Shown piece by piece: positions 1 to 6,511 of a stretch of 7,760 nt of DNA. How positions within the stretch are numbered: position 1 is the stretch's first letter; each line of letters opens with the position of its first letter. The DNA is from Lysobacterales bacterium (GTDB lineage: Bacteria > Pseudomonadota > Gammaproteobacteria > Xanthomonadales > SZUA-36): contig JABSSV010000160.1 of the NCBI GenBank assembly GCA_013213875.1, forward strand, positions 1 to 7,760, written 5' to 3'. Made by a program: the position numbers and the translations under genes. The notes beneath the pieces are model-generated. The model was not told the DNA's origin. It ran no database searches and worked only from the letters and a program-made list of their open reading frames with translations.

Positions 1-203
1 TCTATCACATGGTAAGGAACCTGGCCGGGTCTCTGCTCGAAGTAGGGCGGGGTGAGCGCGAGCCGGGTTGGATAGGCGAATTGCTGGCCGGCAAGGATCG
101 ACGGCTGGCGGGCGTGACGGCACCGCCCGACGGACTGTATTTTATGGGTGTGCGTTATCCGCAGGGTTTTGCGATTCCCAACCCGCCCAAGGCCTTTCGC
201 TAG
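1..203 (+). CDS. truA: tRNA pseudouridine synthase A, C-terminal fragment
   Basis: This is the last 66 or so codons of truA; the 5' part lies outside the window. TruA converts uridines at positions 38-40 of the tRNA anticodon arm to pseudouridine in the cytoplasm. The visible segment reads YHMVRN, then a G-S-L-L-E-V-G stretch, an acidic/tryptophan segment ending in ELLAGKDR, and a terminal GLYFMGVRYP. This matches the well-conserved C-terminal block of TruA (the YHMVRN/GSLLEVG motif and the A-P-x-x-GLY-L-x-x-V-x-Y-P ending). The reading frame is open from the first bases (codon boundary at position 3); the internal ATG at position 9 is not the gene start. The TAG stop lies 21 nt before trpF, so truA is probably the upstream member of the same transcription unit, as in many Gammaproteobacteria. 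The catalytic aspartate is upstream and cannot be checked. Confidence 0.93.
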   Translation, partial: YHMVRNLAGSLLEVGRGEREPGWIGELLAGKDRRLAGVTAPPDGLYFMGVRYPQGFAIPNPPKAFR

Positions 204-212
204 CAAGAAGTT

Positions 213-220
213 AAAGGAAG
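213..220 (+). promoter_or_regulatory. Ribosome binding site of trpF
   Basis: AAAGGAAG ends 4 nt before a GTG codon at 225. It is a good Shine-Dalgarno match and is the reason for preferring this GTG start. An ATG at 245 is in another frame and cannot begin TrpF. Confidence 0.7.
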
Positions 221-224
221 TTCC

Positions 225-863
225 GTGTCCCTGACCATCAAGATTTGCGGGCTGACCCGCACGGAAGATATCAGCAGCGCCGTGGGCTATGGTGCCAACG
301 CGCTGGGCTTTGTGTTTGCGAAAAGCCCGCGACAACTCGGCATTGCGCAGGCACAGAGTCTCGTCACCGCCGTGCCCGATGGCGTCTGCCGCATTGGTCT
401 GTTCATGGACCAGTCAAGGGCAGACATTGAGGCGGTTCTTGATCATGTGGAACTGGACTGGCTGCAGTTTCATGGGCGTGAGACGGAAGCGGATTGTCAG
501 CGCTACGGCATGCCTTATATTAAGGCCGTGTCTATGTCAGAATCGGACCCGGAGGAGGTGGCTGCGCGCTACGTCAGCGCCGCCGGCATCCTGCTCGATT
601 CGCACGCACCCGGAGGGGCCGGAGGTACCGGTCACAGCTTTGATTGGCGCCGGCGCGTGCACAGTGCCAAGCCACTCTGGCTGGCAGGCGGTTTGCGCCC
701 GGACAACGTGGCTGCAGCCATCCATCAGTTTCAACCCCATGCCGTAGACGTTTCCAGCGGTGTGGAATCCTCGCCGGGCATCAAAGATGATGCCTTGCTC
801 CATGACTTTATGGTCAACGCACGACAGGCAAGCAATGAACGCACAAGTACAGCAAACCAGTGA
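225..863 (+). CDS. trpF: Phosphoribosylanthranilate isomerase
   Basis: TrpF catalyses the Amadori rearrangement of N-(5-phosphoribosyl)anthranilate to CdRP, the third step of tryptophan synthesis. The 212-residue protein is the usual size for a monofunctional TrpF, not fused to TrpC. Visible motifs are KICGLT at residues 6-11 with catalytic base Cys8; SPR at 34-36; LQFHG around 80-84; LLDSHAPGGAGGTG at 123-136, holding the general-acid Asp125 and the phosphate-binding GGTG; LAGGLRPDNV at 153-162; and DVSSGVES at 175-182 with PGIKD at 184-188, the second phosphate-binding region. The start is GTG at 225, chosen because AAAGGAAG (213-220) lies just upstream and the family begins a few residues before KICG. 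The last 29 nt overlap trpB in another frame; the extra C-terminal residues there (after about residue 200) are not conserved. No TrpR operator or attenuator leader is visible in the short truA-trpF gap. Confidence 0.97.
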   Translation: MSLTIKICGLTRTEDISSAVGYGANALGFVFAKSPRQLGIAQAQSLVTAVPDGVCRIGLFMDQSRADIEAVLDHVELDWLQFHGRETEADCQRYGMPYIKAVSMSESDPEEVAARYVSAAGILLDSHAPGGAGGTGHSFDWRRRVHSAKPLWLAGGLRPDNVAAAIHQFQPHAVDVSSGVESSPGIKDDALLHDFMVNARQASNERTSTANQ

Positions 864-2049
864 TCAGCCGGATGAGTCCGGCCATTTCGGTGAATACGGC
901 GGCTCCTTCGTTTCCGAGACGCTCATGCACGCACTTGAAGAGCTGCGTGAGGCCTGGCTGCGCTGGCGCAACGACGATGAGTTCATGGCGCGACTGGACC
1001 GGGATCTGGCCTATTACGTCGGCCGGCCGTCACCCATTTATTACGCGGAGCGCCTGACGCAGCACTGCGGCGGTGCGCGAATCCTGCTCAAGCGTGAAGA
1101 CCTGAACCACACGGGCGCTCACAAAATTAACAACACGGTAGGCCAAAACCTGCTGGCCTGGCACATGGGCAAGCAGCGCGTGATCGCTGAGACCGGCGCT
1201 GGTCAGCATGGTGTGGCAACCTCAACGGTAGCGGCGCGCCTGAATCAGCAGTGTGTGGTGTACATGGGTGAGACCGATATTCATCGGCAGGCCATCAACG
1301 TGTTCCGCATGCGCCTCATGGGCGCTGAGGTTCGCAGTGTCACCTCCGGTTCCAAAACCCTCAAGGATGCACTGAATGAAGCCATGCGCGACTGGGTGAC
1401 GAATGTGGACGACACCTTTTACGTGATCGGTACCGTAGCGGGACCCCACCCCTATCCGGTCATGGTGCGTGACTTCAACGCCATCGTGGGACGTGAGGCA
1501 CGGAAGCAGATGCTGGAGCAGTATGAAGAACTGCCTGACGCGCTGGTGGCCTGTGTGGGCGGGGGCAGTAACGCGATAGGCCTGTTCCACCCCTTTATTG
1601 GCGACCGCGATGTGGCCATGTACGGGGTTGAGGCGGCCGGGCGTGGCCTGAATACGGAAGAGCACGCGGCTTCCCTGTGTGCCGGTAAGCCCGGTGTCTT
1701 GCACGGCTGCCGCACCTATCTGCTGGATGATCAGGCGGGTCAGATCACCCATACCCATTCGGTATCCGCAGGCCTCGACTATCCCGGCGTGGGCCCGGAG
1801 CATTCCTGGCTCAAAGACGAGGGCAGGGCAACCTATGTGGGCGTTACCGATGAAGAAACGCTGGCGGCAACCCATGCGCTGTCGCGCATGGAAGGCATAT
1901 TGCCCGCTCTGGAAAGCGCCCATGCGATCGCTTATGGCATGAAGCTGGCCAGTGAGATGCGCGCCGATCAGACCATCCTGATCAACCTGTCGGGCCGTGG
2001 TGACAAGGACGTGCAGACGCTGGCAGCGATCGAGGGTTTGGAACTGTGA
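835..2049 (+). CDS. trpB: Tryptophan synthase beta subunit
   Basis: TrpB is the PLP enzyme that condenses indole with L-serine to give tryptophan, working as an alpha2-beta2 complex with TrpA and receiving indole through an internal tunnel. From the ATG at 835 it is 404 residues, close to the usual 390-405. Motifs in order: FGEYGGSFV (18-26); HTGAHKINN (92-100) with Lys97, the PLP Schiff-base lysine; AETGAGQHG (118-126) with Glu119, matching catalytic Glu109 of Salmonella TrpB; the PLP-phosphate loop GGGSNAIG (242-249); YPGVGPEHS (316-324); and LSGRGDKD (385-392), with Ser386 contacting the pyridine nitrogen. It is the TrpB1 type, as expected next to trpA. The frame stays open back to 760, but that start would add 25 poorly family-like residues wholly inside trpF. 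ATG 835 is the next in-frame start and gives the normal N terminus. It overlaps trpF by 29 nt and has only a weak Shine-Dalgarno sequence, suggesting coupling to trpF translation. Confidence 0.98.
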   Translation: MNAQVQQTSDQPDESGHFGEYGGSFVSETLMHALEELREAWLRWRNDDEFMARLDRDLAYYVGRPSPIYYAERLTQHCGGARILLKREDLNHTGAHKINNTVGQNLLAWHMGKQRVIAETGAGQHGVATSTVAARLNQQCVVYMGETDIHRQAINVFRMRLMGAEVRSVTSGSKTLKDALNEAMRDWVTNVDDTFYVIGTVAGPHPYPVMVRDFNAIVGREARKQMLEQYEELPDALVACVGGGSNAIGLFHPFIGDRDVAMYGVEAAGRGLNTEEHAASLCAGKPGVLHGCRTYLLDDQAGQITHTHSVSAGLDYPGVGPEHSWLKDEGRATYVGVTDEETLAATHALSRMEGILPALESAHAIAYGMKLASEMRADQTILINLSGRGDKDVQTLAAIEGLEL

Positions 2050-2840
2050 GTGCGAGAATCTCCGCCAGCTTTCAAGATGGCCGCTGTTCGCTGATTCCTT
2101 TTATCACCGTGGGCGATCCGCATGCGGATTGGACCGTGGACATCATGCACGCCCTGGTAGAGGGCGGGGCCGACCTGCTGGAACTGGGCGTACCCTTTTC
2201 TGATCCCATGGCCGACGGCCCGGTGATCCAGCAGTCCAGTGAGCGAGCCATTGAGCGTGGGGTCACCCTGGAGTCGGTGCTCAGTACCGTGCGCGAGTTT
2301 CGCGAACAGGACCAGCAAACTCCGGTGATTCTCATGGGCTATATGAACCCTGTGGAGCGCTTTGGGGAGGCCGATTTTCCCGCAGCCGCGGCTGCTGCAG
2401 GTGTGGACGGCCTGCTGCTGGTGGACTGCCCGCCGGAAGAGGCTCAGGTCCTGCATCAAGCACTGGAGCAGGAGGGCTTGTCCTCCATTTTGCTGGTAGC
2501 GCCCACCACGCGCGAAGCCCGTCTGGATCGCATCTGCGGGGCCGCCAGCGGTTTCATCTATTACGTCTCTTTCAAGGGCATCACCGGCGCTAACCGACTC
2601 GATGCCGATGCGCTGCAGGCGCCTATCAACGCCATTCGCAGTCGTAGCGAACTACCCGTCGCTGCCGGTTTCGGCATCAATGATGCCGAGTCTGCCAAAG
2701 CGGTGGCAGCCCATAGCGACGGCGTAGTAATCGGTAGCGCGCTGGTGAAGCTGCTGGCTGAGTCCGAGGATCGTGCGGACGCGGTGGGTCGCGCCCGCGA
2801 CTTTGTTGCGTCCGTGCGGCAGGCATTGGACAATAGCTAA
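2046..2840 (+). CDS. trpA: Tryptophan synthase alpha subunit
   Basis: TrpA cleaves indole-3-glycerol phosphate to indole and glyceraldehyde-3-phosphate and passes indole to TrpB. The product is 264 residues, typical for this TIM-barrel family. Diagnostic segments are PFITVGDP (18-25); ELGVPFSDPMADGP (46-59), with catalytic Glu46 and Asp57 (Glu49 and Asp60 in Salmonella); LMGYMNP (96-102); DGLLLVDCPPEE (121-132); YYVSFKGITGA (172-182), the mobile loop-6 region; and AGFGI (207-211) and VIGSALV (228-234), the phosphate-binding end of the barrel. The start is a GTG whose last two bases belong to the trpB TGA, a 4-nt GTGA overlap. GAGGG at 2032-2036 inside trpB is a plausible ribosome binding site. 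Such overlaps are common between trpB and trpA and favour balanced synthesis of the two subunits. Nothing is unusual in the protein. Confidence 0.98.
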   Translation: MSARISASFQDGRCSLIPFITVGDPHADWTVDIMHALVEGGADLLELGVPFSDPMADGPVIQQSSERAIERGVTLESVLSTVREFREQDQQTPVILMGYMNPVERFGEADFPAAAAAAGVDGLLLVDCPPEEAQVLHQALEQEGLSSILLVAPTTREARLDRICGAASGFIYYVSFKGITGANRLDADALQAPINAIRSRSELPVAAGFGINDAESAKAVAAHSDGVVIGSALVKLLAESEDRADAVGRARDFVASVRQALDNS

Positions 2841-2873
2841 CTCAGCCTGCGGGCAGTTCGGGGATCCGGGACA

Positions 2874-3764
2874 ATGAGTTGGTTTACCAAATTGATGCCC
2901 TCGCGTATTCGTACCGAGGGTGGCAACAAGCGCAACGTGCCGGAGGGGCTGTGGACCAAATGTTCCGCTTGTACGGCGGTCCTCTATCGTCCGGAGCTGG
3001 AACGTAATCTGCAAGTCTGCCCCAAATGCGGCGAGCACATGCGTCTCTCGGCTCGTACCCGCCTGGACCAGTTTCTCGATCCGGATAACCGGCGCGAACT
3101 GGCCAGCACGCTGGAGCCGGTGGATGTGCTGCGTTTTCGGGACAGTAAAAAATACAAGGACCGCATCGCAGCGGCGCAAAAAAAGACCGGCGAGCGCGAT
3201 GCGCTGATTGCCATGGCCGGTCAGTTGCGGGGCATGCCGCTAGTTGCCTGTGCCTTCGAATTCGGTTTCATGGGCGGCTCCATGGGTTCTGTGGTTGGTG
3301 AGAAGTTCAGTCGCGCCGGTCAGGAAGCGCTGCGCCTGAAATGCCCGCTGGTCAGTTTTTCCGCGACCGGCGGTGCCCGTATGCAGGAAGGGCTCCTGTC
3401 GCTGATGCAGATGGCCAAGACCAGCGCGGTGCTGGAGCGCATGGGGCAGGCGGGATTGCCTTTCGTATCCGTATTGACGCACCCGACCACCGGCGGCGTG
3501 TCCGCCAGTCTCGGTATGCTGGGTGACCTTAACGTGGGTGAGCCTGGCGCCCTGATCGGTTTTGCCGGACCTCGGGTCATTGAACAAACGGTCCGTGAAA
3601 AACTCCCCGAGGGCTTTCAGCGCAGTGAATTTTTGCTGCAGAAAGGGGCCATTGACCGCATTATCGATCGCCGCAGCCTGCGCGAAGAGCTCAGCGCCAT
3701 GCTGGCCCTCATGATGTCCGGTGACCGTCCTATCCCCGTCACCGGAGAGGTGGTACCGGCCTGA
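2874..3764 (+). CDS. accD: Acetyl-CoA carboxylase carboxyltransferase subunit beta
   Basis: AccD pairs with AccA, which is not in this window, to form the carboxyltransferase that moves CO2 from biotin on AccB to acetyl-CoA, making malonyl-CoA for fatty acid synthesis. The 296-residue protein has the usual N-terminal zinc ribbon: Cys30, Cys33, Cys49 and Cys52 in CxxC pairs, preceded by a VPEGLWTKC segment. The crotonase-like domain follows: MGGSMGSVVGEK (133-144), SATGGARMQEG (163-173), THPTTGGVSAS (202-212) and GFAGPRVIEQT (229-239), which bind CoA and form the active site. All key residues appear intact. The ATG at 2874 gives the normal start just before the ribbon, with GGGGA (2860-2864) as ribosome binding site. 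It lies 33 nt after trpA with no terminator-like hairpin and T-run between, so it probably belongs to the trpFBA transcript. The zinc ribbon is known in E. coli AccD to bind mRNA and autoregulate; that is family knowledge and is not visible here. Confidence 0.98.
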   Translation: MSWFTKLMPSRIRTEGGNKRNVPEGLWTKCSACTAVLYRPELERNLQVCPKCGEHMRLSARTRLDQFLDPDNRRELASTLEPVDVLRFRDSKKYKDRIAAAQKKTGERDALIAMAGQLRGMPLVACAFEFGFMGGSMGSVVGEKFSRAGQEALRLKCPLVSFSATGGARMQEGLLSLMQMAKTSAVLERMGQAGLPFVSVLTHPTTGGVSASLGMLGDLNVGEPGALIGFAGPRVIEQTVREKLPEGFQRSEFLLQKGAIDRIIDRRSLREELSAMLALMMSGDRPIPVTGEVVPA

Positions 3765-5054
3765 ATGGCGCTGCCACCTCCCGCGCGGGATCTGCCCGCC
3801 TGGCTGAAGCTGCTCGAGGATCGTCACCCCACCAGTATTGATCTCGGGCTGGAGCGCTGTGGCGCGGTTTGGCGCGCCCTGGGCGCGCCGCGACCGGCGG
3901 CGCAGGTGGTGACCGTGGCCGGCACCAATGGCAAGGGGTCGACGGTGCGCTGGCTCTGCGCCGTGCTCCAAGGTCTGGGTCTCAGCCAGGCAGCCTACAC
4001 CTCGCCCCACCTGCTGCGCTTTAATGAGCGGCTTTCGTTATTTGGCGAAGCCGTCAGCGACGGGGAATTGGTGCGCGCCTTTGCAGCGGTGGAGGCAGCG
4101 CGCGGAGACATATCACTGACCTATTTCGAATTCACCACGCTGGCCTGTCTCTGGCTTATGGCGGCGGCCGGTCCGGACGTGGCTGTGCTGGAAGTGGGCC
4201 TGGGCGGGCGTCTGGACACGGTGAACCTGATTGATCCGGATGTGGCCGTTATCACGCCGGTGGGTCTGGACCATCAGACCTTTCTCGGTACCGATCGGGA
4301 GCAGATCGGGGCCGAGAAAGCTGGCATATTGCGGCCGGGTATCCGCGTAATCAGTGCTGAAGCGAAGCCGCCGGAAAGCGTGTTGCAGGCGGCGGCGGAA
4401 TTGGACTGTGACCTATTTCGGGCCGGGCAGGATTTCCGTTTGCAAGCCGAAGGCGAGCGACTGCGCTTTGATATCGCGGAAGCATCCCTAGCGCTGGCGC
4501 GTCCATCCCTGGCACAGGGACACCAGCTGGACAATCTGGCCGGTGCGCTGGCTGCGGCCTGGGCGCTCAGCGGCCGGCTACCGGATACGGAGGCGTTGGA
4601 TGCGGCACTGGCCGCTACCCGGCATCCGGGACGCCTGCAGTTGGTGCATGAGGCACCGCACTGCTGGGTTGATGTGGGGCACAATCCACTGGCCGCGTCC
4701 GCAGTGGCCGATTGGCTCAGCGCCGAGACAGATGTCCCGGTGAAGGCCGTGCTGGCCATGTATGCGGACAAGGATGCATTGAGCGTGGCACAGCGTTTGG
4801 CGCCGGTGGTCGAAACCTTTTATTGTGCCGGTCTGGAAGACGCGGAACGTGGTCAATCGGCGCGTGCGCTGGCGGACCGGGTACAGACAGCTGGGGGAAC
4901 GCAGGCCCTTGCCTGCGGCGCCGTGAGCGAGGCGCTCGTTATGGCGCTCCGGGAGGCCAAGGCTGGGCAGGGCGTGCTGGTGTTTGGTTCCTTCCAGACG
5001 GCTGCCGAGGCCTTGCAATGGTTTGCTCAGCTCAGAACGGATAGTGCGGGCTAG
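3765..5054 (+). CDS. folC: Bifunctional dihydrofolate synthase / folylpolyglutamate synthase
   Basis: FolC is an ATP-dependent Mur-ligase-family enzyme that adds L-glutamate to dihydropteroate and then further glutamates to reduced folates. The 429-residue length fits the bacterial bifunctional type. Motifs: P-loop GTNGKGST (53-60); YTSPHL (78-83); FEFTT (121-125), expected near the pteroate pocket; EVGLGGRLDTVN (143-154); ITPVGLDH (163-170); AEKAGI (183-188), whose lysine is carbamylated in relatives; GHQLDNLAGALAA (252-264); HPGRLQ (287-292); DVGHNP (303-308), corresponding to D-V/G-A-HNP in relatives; ADKD (334-337); and GSFQTAAEAL (408-417). The ATG directly follows the accD TGA (TGAATG), and a purine-rich GGAGAGG sits 14 nt upstream inside accD, so translation is probably coupled to accD termination. 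The accD-folC pairing is widespread in Gammaproteobacteria. Whether both enzymatic activities are present cannot be decided from sequence alone. Confidence 0.97.
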   Translation: MALPPPARDLPAWLKLLEDRHPTSIDLGLERCGAVWRALGAPRPAAQVVTVAGTNGKGSTVRWLCAVLQGLGLSQAAYTSPHLLRFNERLSLFGEAVSDGELVRAFAAVEAARGDISLTYFEFTTLACLWLMAAAGPDVAVLEVGLGGRLDTVNLIDPDVAVITPVGLDHQTFLGTDREQIGAEKAGILRPGIRVISAEAKPPESVLQAAAELDCDLFRAGQDFRLQAEGERLRFDIAEASLALARPSLAQGHQLDNLAGALAAAWALSGRLPDTEALDAALAATRHPGRLQLVHEAPHCWVDVGHNPLAASAVADWLSAETDVPVKAVLAMYADKDALSVAQRLAPVVETFYCAGLEDAERGQSARALADRVQTAGGTQALACGAVSEALVMALREAKAGQGVLVFGSFQTAAEALQWFAQLRTDSAG

Positions 5055-5097
5055 GGCACGTGGTATGTGCGGCCCCGGGACCAGGAGAGCGGATGCT

Positions 5098-5172
5098 GTG
5101 CAAAAGGGAAAGCGTTGGCGGTTTCGGCCCGCGGCGCTATGGTGGGATTGTTACCGAGGCGAGATGCTGTGA
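5098..5172 (+). CDS. Possible 24-residue leader peptide ahead of the hypothetical gene
   Basis: The 114 nt between folC and the next gene contain a short frame beginning GTG at 5098 and ending TGA at 5170-5172. AGGAG at 5083-5087 lies 10 nt upstream at good Shine-Dalgarno spacing. The peptide would be 24 residues, with a basic, tryptophan-containing start (VQKGKRWRFR) and two adjacent tryptophans further on. Its TGA overlaps the GTG start of the following gene as GTGA, the same arrangement as trpB/trpA in this window. The frame can also be opened at ATG 5065, giving 35 residues. No homologue is recognised and the codon content proves nothing at this length. It may be a coupling leader or just chance. 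Confidence 0.2.
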   Translation: MQKGKRWRFRPAALWWDCYRGEML

Positions 5173-5675
5173 GTGAGTACCTGCAACTAAGTGATCGGCT
5201 TCTTATCAGCCCGGTAGCGCATGCGCCATTTTTTGTGGATTCGCTGTTTCGCAAGAAATTTGGTGATCCGGCCCCGGAGTATGGTCACGCGGTGGTCTGC
5301 TTTTATCGCCACGACTGGCACCAGTTCATGCCGCTTTGTTACACCAGTTTCCTGCCCTACGACGAAGTGATTTTGGTCGGTGGCGCCATGACTGATGGTA
5401 CGGTCTTCCGGCTCATGTCGGAAGAAACCCGGGCTCTGATCAAGGCTCAGGGTGGCGCCTATTTTCAGGTGCTAAAGTTCGCCTTTGACTACTATCGTGA
5501 TGACTGTGAGGCCTTCTTTGGCCATGCCGGTGATAAGCGCGCCTACGAGATCGATCTGCGCGCAGGTTTTGTGCCGACACCGCATGAGCATCTGATCGTA
5601 AACTTCCATAAGCCTCTGGCACCCAGCCGGCAAGCAGAATTGATCGCCAAAATTCATGCGATCGGACCTTTCTAG
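5169..5675 (+). CDS. Conserved-looking hypothetical protein, possibly GNAT-like
   Basis: I do not recognise this family with confidence. From GTG 5169 the product is 168 residues, probably cytoplasmic, with no signal peptide or membrane span. It is rich in aromatic residues (HDWHQF around 48-53, FDYYRDD 106-112, two Phe at 116-117). The segment GHAGDKRAYEIDLRAGFVPT (118-137) has the shape of the last conserved block of GNAT acetyltransferases (N-x-R-A-x-x-x-Y-x-x-x-GF), and a beta-strand-like HLIVNF follows. However, the canonical acetyl-CoA-binding R/Q-x-x-G-x-G/A loop is not evident, so the GNAT idea is only an inference. The frame stays open back to 5067. GTG 5169 is preferred because GAGG (5156-5159) lies 9 nt upstream, whereas ATG 5067 and ATG 5139 have no good ribosome binding site. 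The gene converges on the deacetylase gene, sharing a CTAG stop. It may be read through from folC, since no terminator is visible in the gap. Confidence 0.75.
   Translation: MSEYLQLSDRLLISPVAHAPFFVDSLFRKKFGDPAPEYGHAVVCFYRHDWHQFMPLCYTSFLPYDEVILVGGAMTDGTVFRLMSEETRALIKAQGGAYFQVLKFAFDYYRDDCEAFFGHAGDKRAYEIDLRAGFVPTPHEHLIVNFHKPLAPSRQAELIAKIHAIGPF
5672..5675. other. Shared CTAG stop codons of convergent genes
   Basis: The palindrome CTAG supplies TAG (5673-5675) to the plus-strand hypothetical gene and, on the other strand, TAG (complement of 5672-5674) to the deacetylase gene. The genes therefore overlap by 4 nt tail to tail. No transcription terminator fits between them, so transcripts from either side must run into the other gene's antisense unless termination is factor-dependent. 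Confidence 0.85.
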
Positions 5676-6487
5676 CTGCTGATCAGAGCCTTCAGTTCCC
5701 GCGTGGATTGCCAGTCACGGCCACAGACGTAGCGTGGTAGAAACCAGCGGTCATCGCTTTTTTCTACCGCTTTGGGCAGGATAGAAAAGGCTGCGTTGAA
5801 CCGGTGCTCATGCTGGAATTTTGGCATGAATTCATAGCGCAGGTAAGCACTGGCCTGTCCATAGGGATAGGCGAAAAACTCCGGACGTCTGCCGGCGATA
5901 GCTTCGATGTGCGCGGCCGCTTCAACCACCTGCCTGTAACAATCTTCATAGCACGCAACGGCCGCAAAGTTGCCGCGCTGATTGTCCTTTTGTGCCACCT
6001 GGTCAAGCGTCGGGTGCGTATGGTCCCAGCTATGACATTCAATTGAGAGCACCTCTTCCTGGTTTGCCGCTTCCCACCAGTCATCATCCCACCAGCCTTT
6101 ACCCAGCATGCAGGTTCGGTCCAGCTGGGACCTCGCCTTCGGCGAAGCAATGACGAAACTGCTCATGGGAATGGCTGGCTGCCCCTGGTGCTGATTACGA
6201 AAGTCCCTGGCGATGTTGAGCATGCTGCGCTGCGGGCCGCAGGTCGGGTGGTTCAGGTCGTAATAATCAAACCAGCTACCGTCATCCATGGTGATTGCCA
6301 GACAACCTTCCACAGCATGATCCGGTAACAGACCTCGCCACCAATCCACCACGCTCGATAGGGATATGACCCGCAGTCCCAGCTGTCGAATGGTCTGCAG
6401 ATCCTGAGCCAGGGCCAGATGATCATTTTCAGCGTAGCGGTTACTGGCCACGTTCATGGCGTGGTAAGTCAAAATGGGTATGTGCAT
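5672..6487 (-). CDS. Polysaccharide deacetylase-like (NodB / CE4) protein
   Basis: This 271-residue protein looks like a NodB-homology (carbohydrate esterase 4) deacetylase, a family that removes acetyl groups from N- or O-acetylated sugars with a divalent metal. It opens with IPILTYHAMN (3-12), typical of the family's first strand. Motif 1 is ITMDDG (65-70) with Asp68 and Asp69 in the usual catalytic-base and metal-ligand places. Motif 2 is HSWDH (152-156), supplying metal ligands His152 and His156. Motif 3 is FFAYPYG (204-210), and LPR near 250-252 is a possible later motif. The roughly 80 residues between motifs 1 and 2 are longer than in minimal NodB domains and include an acidic, tryptophan-rich WWDDDWW run (132-138). 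There is no signal peptide, so it probably acts in the cytoplasm unless exported otherwise. The ATG at 6487 fits the family N terminus; its ribosome binding site is weak (GGGG). Substrate is unknown. It is the only gene here on the minus strand. Confidence 0.85.
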   Translation of the reverse strand: MHIPILTYHAMNVASNRYAENDHLALAQDLQTIRQLGLRVISLSSVVDWWRGLLPDHAVEGCLAITMDDGSWFDYYDLNHPTCGPQRSMLNIARDFRNQHQGQPAIPMSSFVIASPKARSQLDRTCMLGKGWWDDDWWEAANQEEVLSIECHSWDHTHPTLDQVAQKDNQRGNFAAVACYEDCYRQVVEAAAHIEAIAGRRPEFFAYPYGQASAYLRYEFMPKFQHEHRFNAAFSILPKAVEKSDDRWFLPRYVCGRDWQSTRELKALISS

Positions 6488-6511
6488 AGGGGCCCCGTTG
6501 CGTTACCCCCG

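Noticed and set aside
204..224. Tryptophan attenuator or TrpR operator ahead of trpF
   Set aside because: Only 21 nt separate truA from trpF; there is no Trp-rich leader frame, terminator hairpin or operator-like palindrome.
760..834. Upstream extension of trpB to ATG 760
   Set aside because: The 25 extra residues lie inside trpF, look unlike any TrpB N terminus, and ATG 835 gives the normal length.
1222..1923. Long open frame on the minus strand opposite trpB (233 codons)
   Set aside because: It lies wholly inside a well-supported trpB gene, has no recognisable domain, and is the kind of shadow frame expected opposite GC-rich coding DNA.
3240..4010. Long open frame on the minus strand opposite accD and folC (256 codons)
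   Set aside because: It spans the junction of two intact essential-type genes, is of low-complexity His/Gly/Arg-rich composition and matches no family I know.
5067..5168. Longer start (ATG 5067 or ATG 5139) for the hypothetical gene
   Set aside because: Neither start has a good ribosome binding site and the added residues are low-complexity, whereas GTG 5169 has GAGG 9 nt upstream.
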